Assembly: GCA_016124975.1 (NCBI GenBank)
Contig: WGMP01000038.1
Coordinates: 1 to 32,674 of the forward strand
DNA: 32,674 nt
DNA from: Phycisphaera sp.
GTDB taxonomy: Bacteria; Planctomycetota; Phycisphaerae; Phycisphaerales; SM1A02
Reading direction: 5' to 3'
Of the stretch, positions 19,363 to 27,473 are shown piece by piece. Under the pieces are notes generated by a model that was given only the letters and a program-made list of their open reading frames with translations, did not search any database and was not told where the DNA came from. Position 1 is the stretch's first letter, and each line of letters opens with the position of its first letter. A program made the translations under genes and the position numbers.

Positions 19363-20346
19363 TCAGGCGTCTCGAGCTACGACGCGATTCGCCAGCTCAA
19401 GCAGCAGTTCCCGCGAGCCCGTCCTGCGCGTCGCAGGCAGCGCGCGCTTCGCCTCGTCGACGATCCCCACCGCGAACGCGCGCGCCGCGTCGATCGCGCC
19501 CGACGCGAAGAGCGCCTCGCGCAGGCGCGCGCCGTCCTTCGACTCGATCGCATCGAGGGCCGCGGCGCGCGCGGCGCCTTCGGTCGATCGGATGTGGAGG
19601 ATCATCGGAAGCGTGAGCTTGCCCTTCTCGAGGTCGCGCCCGATCGACTTGCCCACGGTCGCCTCGTCGCCGAGGAGGTCGAGGAGGTCGTCCTGGATCT
19701 GGAACGCCACGCCGAGCCGCTCGCCGAAGCCGCGCATCGCGGCGGTGTCGGCCGCGGACGCGCCCGCGAGGCGCGCCCCGAGTTCGCACGACGCGCCGAC
19801 GAGGACCGCGGTCTTGCGCCTGATGATCTCGAGGTAGGTCTCCTGGTCGAGCGCGAGGTCGTGCCTGCGCGAGAGCTGGATCAGCTCGCCCTCGCACAGC
19901 GTGTTCGTCACCTCGCCGAGGCGAAGGTTGAGCGCGGGGTCGCCCGCGCGCGAGCAGAGGTGGAACGCGTTCGAGATGAGGTAGTCGCCGAGGATGACGG
20001 CGGTCTCGTTCCCGCGCAGGAAGTTCACCGTCTCGCCGCGACGCCGCACCGCAGCCTCGTCGAGCACGTCGTCGTGGACGAGCGTCGCCATGTGGATCAT
20101 CTCCACGGTCGCCGCCACGATCGCGTGCTCGTCCGCGAGCGGCGCGCCGTCGTCCGTGAAGGCGAGGCCCGTCACCAGCACGAGCGTCGGCCGCAGCATC
20201 TTGCCGCGATAGCGCTCGACATGCGCGCAGAGGTCGTTGACGGCGGGGAAGTCGCTCGACAGCTGCGACTCGAAGAGCGCCTCGACCTTGGCGAGCCCCG
20301 CCGCGATGTCGGAGGCGAGCGTGGTGGCGGGCAGTGCGTTCGACAT
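19363..20346 (-). CDS. Trans-polyprenyl diphosphate synthase (IspB/GrcC type)
   Basis: Elongates allylic diphosphates with isopentenyl diphosphate to make the long isoprenoid side chain of quinones. The 327-aa protein has both Asp-rich motifs: the first with D92, D93 and D96 (HDDVLDEAAVRRR) and the second with D219, D220 and D223 (QDDLLDLLGDE), followed by GKSIGRDLEKGKLTLPMI. GKMLRPTLVL is the family's substrate-binding segment. The position before the first Asp motif and the overall length favour octaprenyl or heptaprenyl products over farnesyl, but product length cannot be fixed from sequence. It is downstream of a methyltransferase on the same strand (85-bp gap). That could hint at quinone biosynthesis, though the methyltransferase is not a recognisable UbiE/MenG. 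Confidence 0.93.
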   Translation of the reverse strand: MSNALPATTLASDIAAGLAKVEALFESQLSSDFPAVNDLCAHVERYRGKMLRPTLVLVTGLAFTDDGAPLADEHAIVAATVEMIHMATLVHDDVLDEAAVRRRGETVNFLRGNETAVILGDYLISNAFHLCSRAGDPALNLRLGEVTNTLCEGELIQLSRRHDLALDQETYLEIIRRKTAVLVGASCELGARLAGASAADTAAMRGFGERLGVAFQIQDDLLDLLGDEATVGKSIGRDLEKGKLTLPMILHIRSTEGAARAAALDAIESKDGARLREALFASGAIDAARAFAVGIVDEAKRALPATRRTGSRELLLELANRVVARDA

Positions 20347-20431
20347 GGCGGTTTCTCGCTCTTCTCTTTGCGGCCTCGGGGCCCGCGTTCGGACTCGATC
20401 GGACCGCTTCGCGCGCCGACGCCCGTTGGAG

Positions 20432-21370
20432 TCACCGCCCGCCCGAACGACGCGCGCGCGCCGCGCGTGGCACGCTCTTCTCGGCCGCGATGTAGGCGAT
20501 CCAGCCCTCGCACGCTTCGCCGCGCGTCGACGGGCGGAACACGCCGTTTCCCGTACCCGAGCGGTGGTCGGTGCCCTCCCAGTAGACCGTCGCGCGGGCG
20601 AACCCCGCCTCGCGCAGCGCGTCCTGGATCTCGGGCAGGCTCCAGAGCCGCCAGCGGTAGGTGAACGCGCGCTTCAGCTCGCTCCCGTCAGGAAAGCGGA
20701 AGTGGATGTGGTTCACCACATCGCCCGTGATCGGGTTGTACTGGTTCTGGTCCCACACATAGGTGAAGCCGTCGAGCGAGCGCTCCTCCTCCTGCTCCGC
20801 GTGCGCTTGGCTGCCGCCGTAGGCGTCGCAGATGAAGATGCCGTCGTCTGCGAGCGCCTCGAACACGCGGCGGAAATAGCGCACGAGCGTCGCACGGTCC
20901 TTGAAGATGAAGTAGCTGAAGTTCATGGCGACGACGGTGTCGACGCCGGGCGTCTCGACCTCGAGCACGTTCGCCTCGAGGATCGTGATGCGCGAGGCCA
21001 TCGTGCCGGGCAGGTTGCTGCGGTGGCGCCGCTCGCCCCAGCGGATCACGGAGCTGTCGAGGTCGACGCCGATCGCCGTGTTCGTCGCGCGGCGCCGCAC
21101 CCACTCCGTCGAGGCCTTCGCGGTGCCGCAGAAGTCCTCGCGCAGGCTCGTCGGCAGCCGCCCGCGCCTCGCGCGCCAGACGCGGTCGATGAAGTCGCAC
21201 TCGCTCACGACCTCCTGCACGGCGAGCTCGTAGAGCTCGTGCCTGTCGCTGTTTGCGGCGGTGCGCCAGAAGCCGCGGCGCGGCTTCGAGCCCGGCCTCG
21301 CCTTCGCGGGCGTGGCCTTCTTATTCGAGCGATTCACCGTGTTGGAGTGCTGCGCGCCGCGTCGTGCCAT
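20432..21370 (-). CDS. Class I SAM-dependent methyltransferase, substrate unknown
   Basis: The 312-aa protein has a Rossmann-type methyltransferase core: SLREDFCGTAKASTEWVRR covers motif I, in which the usual GxGxG is replaced by DFCGTA. TAIGVDLDSSVIRWGERR contains the acidic ribose-binding end of strand 2, and VDTVVAMNFSYFIFKDR is motif IV. The middle has a distinctive YGGSQAHAEQEEER and GFTYVWDQNQYNPITGDVVN. The first 35 residues are Lys/Arg-rich and low complexity, and the C-terminus is also basic, so both ends may be disordered or bind nucleic acid. Possible start codons further in cannot be excluded. It lies between the thioredoxin-like gene (46-bp gap) and the polyprenyl synthase. I do not know the substrate. 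Confidence 0.85.
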   Translation of the reverse strand: MARRGAQHSNTVNRSNKKATPAKARPGSKPRRGFWRTAANSDRHELYELAVQEVVSECDFIDRVWRARRGRLPTSLREDFCGTAKASTEWVRRRATNTAIGVDLDSSVIRWGERRHRSNLPGTMASRITILEANVLEVETPGVDTVVAMNFSYFIFKDRATLVRYFRRVFEALADDGIFICDAYGGSQAHAEQEEERSLDGFTYVWDQNQYNPITGDVVNHIHFRFPDGSELKRAFTYRWRLWSLPEIQDALREAGFARATVYWEGTDHRSGTGNGVFRPSTRGEACEGWIAYIAAEKSVPRAARARRSGGR

Positions 21371-21416
21371 AGGGCGCGGAAGATATCGAACGCGCTGCGA
21401 GCGTGTGCGCGGAGGG

Positions 21417-22706
21417 TCAGCGCCAGCGGTTCTTCACGGCACCGCCCGCGGCCGCGCCCATCGCCTTCGCGACAAGCTGACGGTTGGCCGACACCAGTTG
21501 GTTCATCACGGATGCGTTGAGCGAGTTCGGGTGACCCTGCCACCGCACGACGCCGTCTGCGGAGATCACGGCCACATGCGGGATTCCCGAGATGCGGAAT
21601 GCGTTCTTCATGCGCGAGGACGGATCGATGCCGACGGGGTACTGGAAGTCCGACTTGCTGAGGCGGTGCCTCATCGTGCCTTCCTCGAAGTTTCGCCAGC
21701 TCTCGTCGGAGATCCCGATGCAGACGACATCGTCGCGATACGCGGCCGCGAGTTCGTTCATGTGGGGAATCGCCGCGCGGCAGGGCCCGCACCAGGTCGC
21801 CCAGAAGTCGACCACGGCCAGCTTGCCCGTCATGTCGGGCGCGGCGTTCGTGTTGTACCAGCGCTCGACGAAGAACTCGGGTCCGGGCTTGCCGCGCAGG
21901 TCGAGCGCGGAGCCGACGGGCGTATTGAAGGTCGGGAACACGACATCCGCAGACGCGAAGGCCGCTTCATCGCGCTTCTTCGGCTCGATCGCCGGGTCGA
22001 ACGGCTCCGCCGCGCACTCGCGGACGGCGCCTTCGATGCCCTCGGCCGAAAGCCCCGCGTAGCGCAGGTTCCCCTGGCGGTCGACCACATAGGCGATCGG
22101 CCTGCGGAACGCGCCGAGCGCGTTGCAGAACTCGCCCTTCGCGTCGAGGAGAACGGGAACTTCGATCTTCCGCTTCTCGAGCTGCGCCTTCGCGTTGTCG
22201 ATCCCGTCGGGCGTGTGCACGCCGAAGAAGACGACATCGGAGGCGGGGGCGCCATCCTTGCCGTCGGCGGGCTTGAGCGCCTTGGCGCGCGCCTCGTCCG
22301 CACGCTTGAGCGCCGCGAGGCCCGCCGCGTTGCGCGAGGTGAAGGTCTGGATCACGACGACCTTGCCGCGGAGTTCGGCCATCGTCGCCGCGGGCATCTG
22401 CACGCGCTCGGCGGCCTCGGGGAACTCAGGGGCCGCGAAGCCGACGAGCGGCTCGATCGCGGCCTTGTCGTCGCGCTCGAGGCGCTCGAACCACTTGGCG
22501 CGGGCCTTGGCAGCCGCCGCGGCGGCCTCCCGCTCAGCGCGCTCGGCGCGAGGGTCCTTCTTCGGCGCGTCCTGGCTCGGCGCGGTCGGCGCAGAGGGCA
22601 TGCTCGCGGGGGCCGAGCCAGCGAGAAGCGCCGCGAGGGCGACTCCTGCGAACGGAGGGACGAGAAGGGTGCGCGCGGTCACGGCGAGGCGAGTGTGGCT
22701 TGGCAT
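21417..22706 (-). CDS. TlpA-like secreted thioredoxin protein with two thioredoxin folds, first degenerate
   Basis: An exported thiol-disulfide protein of 429 aa. The N-terminus carries a signal peptide (hydrophobic run PPFAGVALAALLAGSAPAS). An Ala/Lys/Glu-rich helix follows. The first thioredoxin-like domain (about residues 105-230) contains GKVVVIQTFTSRNAAGLAAL, VVFFGVHTPDG and FRRPIAYVVDRQGNLRYAG, but its active site reads SRNA instead of CxxC. The second domain (about residues 285-425) has the intact WCGPC motif with C306 and C309 (VVDFWATWCGPCRAAIPHMN) and the cis-proline segment SGIPHVAVISADG. The ATG at 22706 is preceded by GAGGT at about 7 nt. Only the C-terminal domain is expected to be redox-active, while the first may bind a partner or dimerise. 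It heads a minus-strand run with the methyltransferase and polyprenyl synthase. Confidence 0.9.
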   Translation of the reverse strand: MPSHTRLAVTARTLLVPPFAGVALAALLAGSAPASMPSAPTAPSQDAPKKDPRAERAEREAAAAAAKARAKWFERLERDDKAAIEPLVGFAAPEFPEAAERVQMPAATMAELRGKVVVIQTFTSRNAAGLAALKRADEARAKALKPADGKDGAPASDVVFFGVHTPDGIDNAKAQLEKRKIEVPVLLDAKGEFCNALGAFRRPIAYVVDRQGNLRYAGLSAEGIEGAVRECAAEPFDPAIEPKKRDEAAFASADVVFPTFNTPVGSALDLRGKPGPEFFVERWYNTNAAPDMTGKLAVVDFWATWCGPCRAAIPHMNELAAAYRDDVVCIGISDESWRNFEEGTMRHRLSKSDFQYPVGIDPSSRMKNAFRISGIPHVAVISADGVVRWQGHPNSLNASVMNQLVSANRQLVAKAMGAAAGGAVKNRWR

Positions 22707-22819
22707 GGTGGACCTCTTCGGCAGGCGGAAGCGTGAAGTGTACTGATCTACGCGGCGAATCCGCGCGACGGGGCGGCTGCCGCGCGCTTTCCCGCGGATC
22801 CGCGCAAGCCCCGTGCCTT

Positions 22820-23668
22820 TCAGCGCCAGACCGTCATCGCCGCGTTGTCGATGAGCCGCGTCGAACCGAGGCGCGCCGCGATCAACGCCCGCGTCGGGCG
22901 CTCGAAACCCGTCACGGGAAGAAGCGTGCGTGCGTCGCGAACGACCGCGTACTCCGTCTCGAGCCCGTGGGCGTCGAGCGTGTCGCGCATGAGGCGTTCG
23001 GCGGTTGCCACGCGCTGCGCCGAGTGGGCGATCTGCAGCGCGCGCGACAGGGCGAGCGCGGCATCCCGCTCCTCGGGCGCGAGATAGCGGTTCCTGCTCG
23101 ACATCGCGAGGCCGTTTCCCTCGCGAACGGTGGGGCAGGGCACCACCTCAAGCGCGCCGAAGCGCCCGCGGTCCGCCGCCACCATGTCCTCGATCAGGCG
23201 CAGCTGCTGGTAGTCCTTCTCACCGAAAAACGCGCGGGCGGGGCGAACGAGGTCGAACAGCCGCCCGACCACAAGCGCCACGCCTCCGAAATGCGTGGGG
23301 CGGCAGGCATCCTCGAGCCCGGGCTTCGTCGCGACCTCGGGCAGCGCCAGCGCGGCCGCCTCCTCGCGCGCCGCGTCGAGCCCACGCGGATAGATTGCCT
23401 CGACTGGCGGAACGAAGACCGCAGCGGCCCCCAGCGGCTCGAGAAGTGCGCAATCCGCGTCCAAAGTGCGCGGATATCGGGCGTAGTCCTCCCGTGGGCC
23501 GAACTGCGTCGGGTTCACGAAGATGCTGACGATGACAGGTCGGCCATCGACGCGCGCGCGCTCGACGAGCGAGCCATGCCCCGCATGCAGCGCCCCCATC
23601 GTCGGCACGAAGTTGCATCCGCACAAGTCGGGCGCGGACAAGAGGTTCGGGTCGTCGATGATGCGCAT
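22820..23668 (-). CDS. panC: Pantothenate synthetase (pantoate-beta-alanine ligase)
   Basis: Joins pantoate and beta-alanine with ATP to give pantothenate, the precursor of coenzyme A. The 282-aa length is standard. The signatures are VPTMGALHAGHGSLV (HIGH-like nucleotide motif), VSIFVNPTQFGPREDYARYPR, FFGEKDYQQLRLIEDMV and the late REGNGLAMSSRNRYL (KMSKS-like). I chose the ATG at 23668 (MRIIDDPNLLSAPDLCG); the frame is open to 23818 upstream, but that part is not like the family and would run into the divergent iscS promoter region. No panB or panD is adjacent. Confidence 0.95.
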   Translation of the reverse strand: MRIIDDPNLLSAPDLCGCNFVPTMGALHAGHGSLVERARVDGRPVIVSIFVNPTQFGPREDYARYPRTLDADCALLEPLGAAAVFVPPVEAIYPRGLDAAREEAAALALPEVATKPGLEDACRPTHFGGVALVVGRLFDLVRPARAFFGEKDYQQLRLIEDMVAADRGRFGALEVVPCPTVREGNGLAMSSRNRYLAPEERDAALALSRALQIAHSAQRVATAERLMRDTLDAHGLETEYAVVRDARTLLPVTGFERPTRALIAARLGSTRLIDNAAMTVWR

Positions 23669-23841
23669 GGCGTGGGAAGCTTGGAGCGGCGCGGGCGAAA
23701 AACGAATCGCGATTCTATCGCAACTGCAACGGTTCCCCCGCCGCCGTCGAAGCCCTATGATGAGACTCAGTCGCAATGGGCGGCTGCCGAGTCGGCGCAA
23801 GCCCGCGTGACCAAACAAACCCGAATCAGGAGAGATTGCCG

Positions 23842-25080
23842 ATGGCAGTCAAACTGCCCATCTACATGGACAACGCCGCCACGACCCGCACGGACCCCCG
23901 CGTGGTCGAGGCGATGCTCCCGTATTTCACCGAGAAGTTCGGCAACTCCGCCAGCCGCAACCACAAGTTCGGCTGGGAGGCGGAGGACGCCGTCGACCTC
24001 GCCCGCGAGCAGGCCGCCGCCCTCATCGGAGCCTCGCCGAAGGAGATCGTCTGGACGAGCGGCTCGACCGAGTCGAACAACCTCGCGATCAAGGGCGCCG
24101 CGCGCATGTACGCCCGCAGCCCCGAGGGCACCAAGGGCCGCGGCCACATCATCGCCGCCGCCCACGAGCACAAGGCCGTGCTCGACCCGTGCAAGCGCCT
24201 CCAGAACGAGGGCTTCGATGTGACCTTCCTGCAGCCCCCGGCCGACGGCGTGATCACCCGCGCCATGGTCGCCGAGGCGATGCGCGAGGACACGATCCTT
24301 GTCTCGATCATGTGGGCGAACAACGAGATCGGCACCATCAACGAGGTGCCCGAGATCGGCGCGCTGTGCCACGAGCGAGGCGTGATCTTCCACACCGACG
24401 CCACGCAGTGGGTCGGCAAGATGCCGACCGATGTCGAGAAGGACCACATCGACCTCCTGTCGTGGTCGGGCCACAAGATGTACGGCCCGAAGGGCGTCGG
24501 TGCCCTCTATGTGCGCCGCCGCAACCCGCGCGTGCGCCTCGAGGCGATCCAGGACGGCGGCGGCCACGAGCGCGGCATGCGCTCGGGCACGCTGAATGTC
24601 ACGGGCATCGTCGGCTTCGGCAAGGCGTGCGAGATCGCGCTCCATGAGATGGACTCCGAGCGCGAGCGCCTCCTGAACCTGCGCCGCAAGTTCGAGCGCG
24701 AGCTTTCGTCGCGCCTCGAGGTCACGCAGGTGAACGGCCATGCCGATCGCCGCATGCCGCACATCCTCAACATCAGCTTCGGCTATGTCGAGGGCGAGTC
24801 GCTCCTCATGGGCATCAAGGACATCGCCTGCTCGTCGGGCTCTGCGTGCACAAGCGCCAGCCTCGAGCCGAGCTATGTGCTCAAGAGCCTCGGCGTCGGC
24901 GACGAGCTCGCGCACTCGAGCCTGCGTCTTTCGCTCGGCCGCTGGTCGACGGAGGAGGAAGTCGACTACGCGGTCGAGGGAATCGTCAAGGCCGTCAATC
25001 ACCTCCGCACGATGAGCCCGCTGTGGGATCTCTACAAGGAAGGCATTGACGTCTCGAAGATCGAGTGGCAGACGCATTAG
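23842..25080 (+). CDS. iscS: Cysteine desulfurase, IscS type
   Basis: A PLP enzyme that takes sulfur from cysteine and passes it as persulfide to the scaffold IscU. The 412-aa protein starts [20 protein letters not shown], includes [15 protein letters not shown], the PLP lysine K212 ([14 protein letters not shown]) and the mobile-loop active cysteine C336 within [18 protein letters not shown] (C330 is the first cysteine of this segment). This is the group I (IscS/NifS) type. The ATG at 23842 has an AGGAGAG ribosome binding site 8 nt upstream. It is the first gene of an iscS-iscU-iscA operon and is divergent from panC. No IscR-type repressor, ferredoxin or HscA/HscB chaperone is present nearby. 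Confidence 0.97.
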   Translation: MAVKLPIYMDNAATTRTDPRVVEAMLPYFTEKFGNSASRNHKFGWEAEDAVDLAREQAAALIGASPKEIVWTSGSTESNNLAIKGAARMYARSPEGTKGRGHIIAAAHEHKAVLDPCKRLQNEGFDVTFLQPPADGVITRAMVAEAMREDTILVSIMWANNEIGTINEVPEIGALCHERGVIFHTDATQWVGKMPTDVEKDHIDLLSWSGHKMYGPKGVGALYVRRRNPRVRLEAIQDGGGHERGMRSGTLNVTGIVGFGKACEIALHEMDSERERLLNLRRKFERELSSRLEVTQVNGHADRRMPHILNISFGYVEGESLLMGIKDIACSSGSACTSASLEPSYVLKSLGVGDELAHSSLRLSLGRWSTEEEVDYAVEGIVKAVNHLRTMSPLWDLYKEGIDVSKIEWQTH

Positions 25081-25086
25081 TTTTAC

Positions 25087-25113
25087 GGATCCGAAGAAGG
25101 ACTCTTCGGATCC
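25087..25113 (+). ncRNA. Intercistronic hairpin 1 in the iscS-iscU transcript
   Basis: GGATCCGAAGA (25087-25097) and TCTTCGGATCC (25103-25113) are perfectly complementary around the loop AGGAC. The hairpin begins 7 bp after the iscS stop and is followed by TGAG. It is the first of two related hairpins 48 bp apart. There is no T-run, so simple termination is unlikely. Confidence 0.7.
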
Positions 25114-25134
25114 TGAGTGGTGAAGCAGTTGCAC

Positions 25135-25161
25135 GGATTCGGGGAAGGACTCTCCGAATCC
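25135..25161 (+). ncRNA. Intercistronic hairpin 2, covarying copy of hairpin 1
   Basis: GGATTCGGGGA (25135-25145) pairs with TCTCCGAATCC (25151-25161) around the same loop AGGAC and is followed again by TGAG. Compared with hairpin 1, two base pairs have changed on both sides (C-G to T-A, A-T to G-C) and a third is now G-T. The stem is therefore preserved while its sequence is not. It ends 62 bp before iscU. Confidence 0.7.
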
Positions 25162-25223
25162 TGAGGACGAGAAGACAACGCACAAACCCGCGCGGCGACG
25201 CGCTTTGACAAAGGACACACACC

Positions 25224-25655
25224 ATGGCCTACAGCGACAAGGTCATCGACCACTACCAGCACCCCCGCAACGTCGGCAGCTTCGGCACTTCCAAGGAAGT
25301 GGCGACCCGCAAGGATGTCGGCGTCGGCATCGTCGGCGCGCCCGAGTGCGGCGATGTGATGCAGCTCCAGATCAAGGTCAACGATGCCGGCGTCATCGAG
25401 GACGCCAAGTTCAAGTGCTTCGGCTGCGGCTCTGCCATCGCGTCGAGCTCGCTCGCGACCGAATGGATCAAGGGCAAGTCGGTTGACGAGGCGCTCGCGA
25501 TCAAGAACACCCAGATCGTCGAGGAGCTCAGCCTCCCGCCCGTCAAGATCCACTGCTCGGTGCTCGCGGAGGACTCGATCCGCAGCGCGATCGCCGACTA
25601 CAAGAAGAAGAACGGCATCGCCGCCGCAACCACCCAGGAGGCCTCCGCGCACTGA
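25224..25655 (+). CDS. iscU: Fe-S cluster assembly scaffold IscU
   Basis: The scaffold on which IscS sulfur and iron are built into a [2Fe-2S] cluster before transfer. The 143-aa protein has the three ligand cysteines C42 (GAPECGDVM, with the nearby conserved Asp), C68 (GCGSAIASSSLATEW) and C111 (KIHCSVLAEDSIRSAI). C65 is an extra cysteine just before. The N-terminus MAYSDKVIDHYQHPRNVGSF is the family start. The ATG at 25224 follows AAAGGA at about 8 nt. The C-terminal 15 residues are an Ala/Thr-rich extension. It is the second gene of the isc operon, 143 bp after iscS (this gap holds the twin hairpins) and 18 bp before iscA. Confidence 0.96.
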   Translation: MAYSDKVIDHYQHPRNVGSFGTSKEVATRKDVGVGIVGAPECGDVMQLQIKVNDAGVIEDAKFKCFGCGSAIASSSLATEWIKGKSVDEALAIKNTQIVEELSLPPVKIHCSVLAEDSIRSAIADYKKKNGIAAATTQEASAH

Positions 25656-25673
25656 GGCGCGAGGAAACGAACC

Positions 25674-26105
25674 ATGCCAGTCACCGTCACAGAGACAGCG
25701 GCCCGCCGCATCGACCAGATCATCGCAGAGCACGGCTTCGAGCCGTCGAACATGAAGCTCCGCGTCGGCGTCAAGGGCGGCGGCTGCTCGGGCTTCAACT
25801 ACACGCTCGACCTCACCGAGGTCCAGAAGGACTCGGACGAGGTCTGGAACTTCACCTACAGCCGCACGCCGAAGGTCTCGACCGCCGCGCTCGCCGAGGG
25901 CGAGCAGGGCGGCGGCACGGCGACCGCGACCGAGACGGGTGCAAGCGACACCTTCACCGTCACGATCGTCTGCGACCCGAAGAGCTACCTGTACCTCAAC
26001 GGCACCACGATCGACTACAAGGACGAGATCATGGGCTCGGGCTTCGTGTTCAACAACCCGAACTCGACCTCGACCTGCGGCTGCGGCAGCAGCTTCAGTG
26101 CGTGA
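25674..26105 (+). CDS. iscA: IscA/HesB-type Fe-S carrier with an internal insertion
   Basis: An A-type carrier that delivers clusters to apo-proteins. The three ligand cysteines are C38 (KGGGCSGFNYTLDL) and C135 and C137 (TSTCGCGSSF), with DPKSYLYLNGTTIDYKDEIMGSGFVFNNPN before them. At 143 aa it is about 35 residues longer than usual (about 107). The extra length lies after the first cysteine region, roughly residues 53-90, as a Ser/Thr/Glu/Gly-rich segment (VSTAALAEGEQGGGTATATE) that also contains EVWNFTY. The insertion would fall in a surface loop between beta strands. The ATG at 25674 follows GAGGA at about 8 nt. Third gene of the isc operon. A gene-end repeat module begins at the base after its stop. 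Confidence 0.93.
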   Translation: MPVTVTETAARRIDQIIAEHGFEPSNMKLRVGVKGGGCSGFNYTLDLTEVQKDSDEVWNFTYSRTPKVSTAALAEGEQGGGTATATETGASDTFTVTIVCDPKSYLYLNGTTIDYKDEIMGSGFVFNNPNSTSTCGCGSSFSA

Positions 26106-26148
26106 CGTGATTTGAGCGGCGGCTGCTTGCGGCAGCCGCCTTTGGTGC
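26106..26148 (+). repeat. Gene-end hairpin module after iscA
   Basis: CGTGATTTGAGCGG starts directly after the iscA stop. A 9-bp stem follows (GGCGGCTGC 26118-26126 with GCAGCCGCC 26132-26140), then TTTGGTGC. It has the same start and end as the modules at 8563 and 9054, but the stem is different and stronger. It could act as an intrinsic terminator with a very short T-run. Confidence 0.8.
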
Positions 26149-26181
26149 TGGTTCGCGAAGCAGCCATCGGCGAACTCCCTG

Positions 26182-26212
26182 AACACCCGCAGACTCTGTC
26201 TGCGGGTGTTTA
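26182..26212. terminator. Bidirectional terminator between iscA and the convergent unknown gene
   Basis: AACACCCGCAGAC (26182-26194) pairs perfectly with GTCTGCGGGTGTT (26198-26210) around TCT. The A/T ends give a short T-run in each direction. It overlaps the first base of the minus-strand gene's stop codon, so it fits termination of both convergent transcripts. Confidence 0.7.
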
Positions 26213-26719
26213 GCTTTCGAGCCGCGCCAGCGCCGTCAACGCCTTGGCGGCAAGCGTCGCGATCCACGCGACCTCCGCGGAGCACAGCGCAAGCAGAAGG
26301 TCCTCCACCGACTCGCGGCTTGCCCGCGTGTCGAGGATTCCGTGCTGGGTCAGCGACGCCGCCACCACGAGCCCGAACGCGAGCATCGCAGCACGGCGCC
26401 GCACTGGGTCGTGCTGCTCCGGGCCGAGGTCGCGCTTAGCGCGCGCCTTCATCGCGCGGAGGAGCTCGATGCCTGCACCGTGCTCGAGGTGCGTGCGCAC
26501 CTCGCCGAAGCCCGCGAGCGTTGCATCAGGCGAATCGATGGTCTCACGGAGGAGGATGGGCGCCGCATCTGGAGAGGAGAGGGTTGACGCGAGATCCGAG
26601 AGCGGGTCGCCGCCCGCGCGCTGCGCCGCCGCGAGCAGCCGCCAGAGATTCGCCGCGATATGCGATCCGTCCGACTGGTCGGTGGTCGTTTCTCGCGTGT
26701 TCCCATCGGGTGCGTTCAT
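26210..26719 (-). CDS. Unknown protein, translationally coupled to the sigma factor
   Basis: I do not recognise this 169-aa protein. It begins MNAPDGNTRETTTDQSDGSH, continues with NLWRLLAAAQRAGGDPLSDLASTLSS, and has helical hydrophobic stretches (AAMLAFGLVVAASLTQHGI near residue 115 and AEVAWIATLAAKALTALA at the end) that look more like buried helices than membrane spans. The ATG at 26719 overlaps the sigma factor stop in an ATGA arrangement, so the two are very likely translated together. The frame is open further upstream inside the sigma gene, but the coupled ATG is more natural. Position suggests a regulator or partner of the sigma factor, for example an anti-sigma protein, but nothing in the sequence proves this. 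Confidence 0.8.
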   Translation of the reverse strand: MNAPDGNTRETTTDQSDGSHIAANLWRLLAAAQRAGGDPLSDLASTLSSPDAAPILLRETIDSPDATLAGFGEVRTHLEHGAGIELLRAMKARAKRDLGPEQHDPVRRRAAMLAFGLVVAASLTQHGILDTRASRESVEDLLLALCSAEVAWIATLAAKALTALARLES

Positions 26720-27462
26720 GGCCGAAGCGCCTCCATCAGTCGTGCGATCTCGCCATCGATCTCGCTCTCGGGTATCCCGTCGCGGTCGAGCAGCTCGAAG
26801 AACGCCCGCCGCAGCTTCCCCGCGGCCGTGCGCACCATCGTGGCCGCCTCCTTCGCGGTCATGCCGTGCTCCTCGATCAGCGTCGCATAGGGAACTCCAT
26901 GCAGGTAGTGGCGCTCGAGCAGTTCCCAATGGACGCGCTGCCCGCGCCGCTCGCATGAGGCCCGTGCTCGCTCGAGCGCCCGCGTCACGAGCGCCATGCC
27001 CCACTCGCGCTCAAACTGCCTGTGTGCCATCTCGCGCTCGTCCGAGGGATCGCTCTCGAGCGTCTGGGGCGCGCGTTGGCTGCGGCGGACCGTGTCCCGC
27101 AGGTAGAACAGGAAACCGTTCATCAGCCAGCGGCGGAGCGGCAGCCCCGAGTCAATCCATCGTGCGAAGAAGTCGGCTTGCGCGACGCGATCGACAAGGA
27201 AGCCCTGCACCAGCTCAGACGCCTCCCCGGCCGAGCGATAGCTCGAGCCGCGCACATATCGCTCCAGCGGCAGTGCGTAGCTCGACATCACGTGCTGAAC
27301 GACTGCGCGGCATCCATCAACTCCGAGCGTGAGTTGATCACCGATCCATCCACGGTTGGTGCTCGGAAACTCGATGCGCGCCTGCGTGGCACCCCCTCCC
27401 AAAGGAGGGGATCCCCGAACAATCGCGCCCGCCTCCGAAGCGTCGCTCACCTGGTCGTTCAT
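26716..27462 (-). CDS. ECF-like RNA polymerase sigma factor
   Basis: A 248-aa sigma-70 family protein of the planctomycete ECF-like kind. Region 2 is at about residues 58-128: YALPLERYVRGSSYRSAGEA, ELVQGFLVDRVAQADFFARW and LRRWLMNGFLFYLRDTVRR correspond to the core-binding and -10 recognition helices. Region 4 near residues 190-235 (LLERHYLHGVPYATLIEEHG, TAKEAATMVRTAAGKLRRAF) is the helix-turn-helix for the -35. The first 45 residues are Gly/Pro/Ser-rich. The mRNA has a strong GC hairpin over codons 18-24 (27393-27410) and a CCCCATGGGG palindrome 12-21 nt before the ATG that overlaps the likely ribosome binding site. It is divergent from the lipoprotein genes and coupled to the unknown gene downstream. 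Assignment to a specific ECF group is not possible here. Confidence 0.82.
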   Translation of the reverse strand: MNDQVSDASEAGAIVRGSPPLGGGATQARIEFPSTNRGWIGDQLTLGVDGCRAVVQHVMSSYALPLERYVRGSSYRSAGEASELVQGFLVDRVAQADFFARWIDSGLPLRRWLMNGFLFYLRDTVRRSQRAPQTLESDPSDEREMAHRQFEREWGMALVTRALERARASCERRGQRVHWELLERHYLHGVPYATLIEEHGMTAKEAATMVRTAAGKLRRAFFELLDRDGIPESEIDGEIARLMEALRP

Positions 27463-27473
27463 GACAGGTCAAT

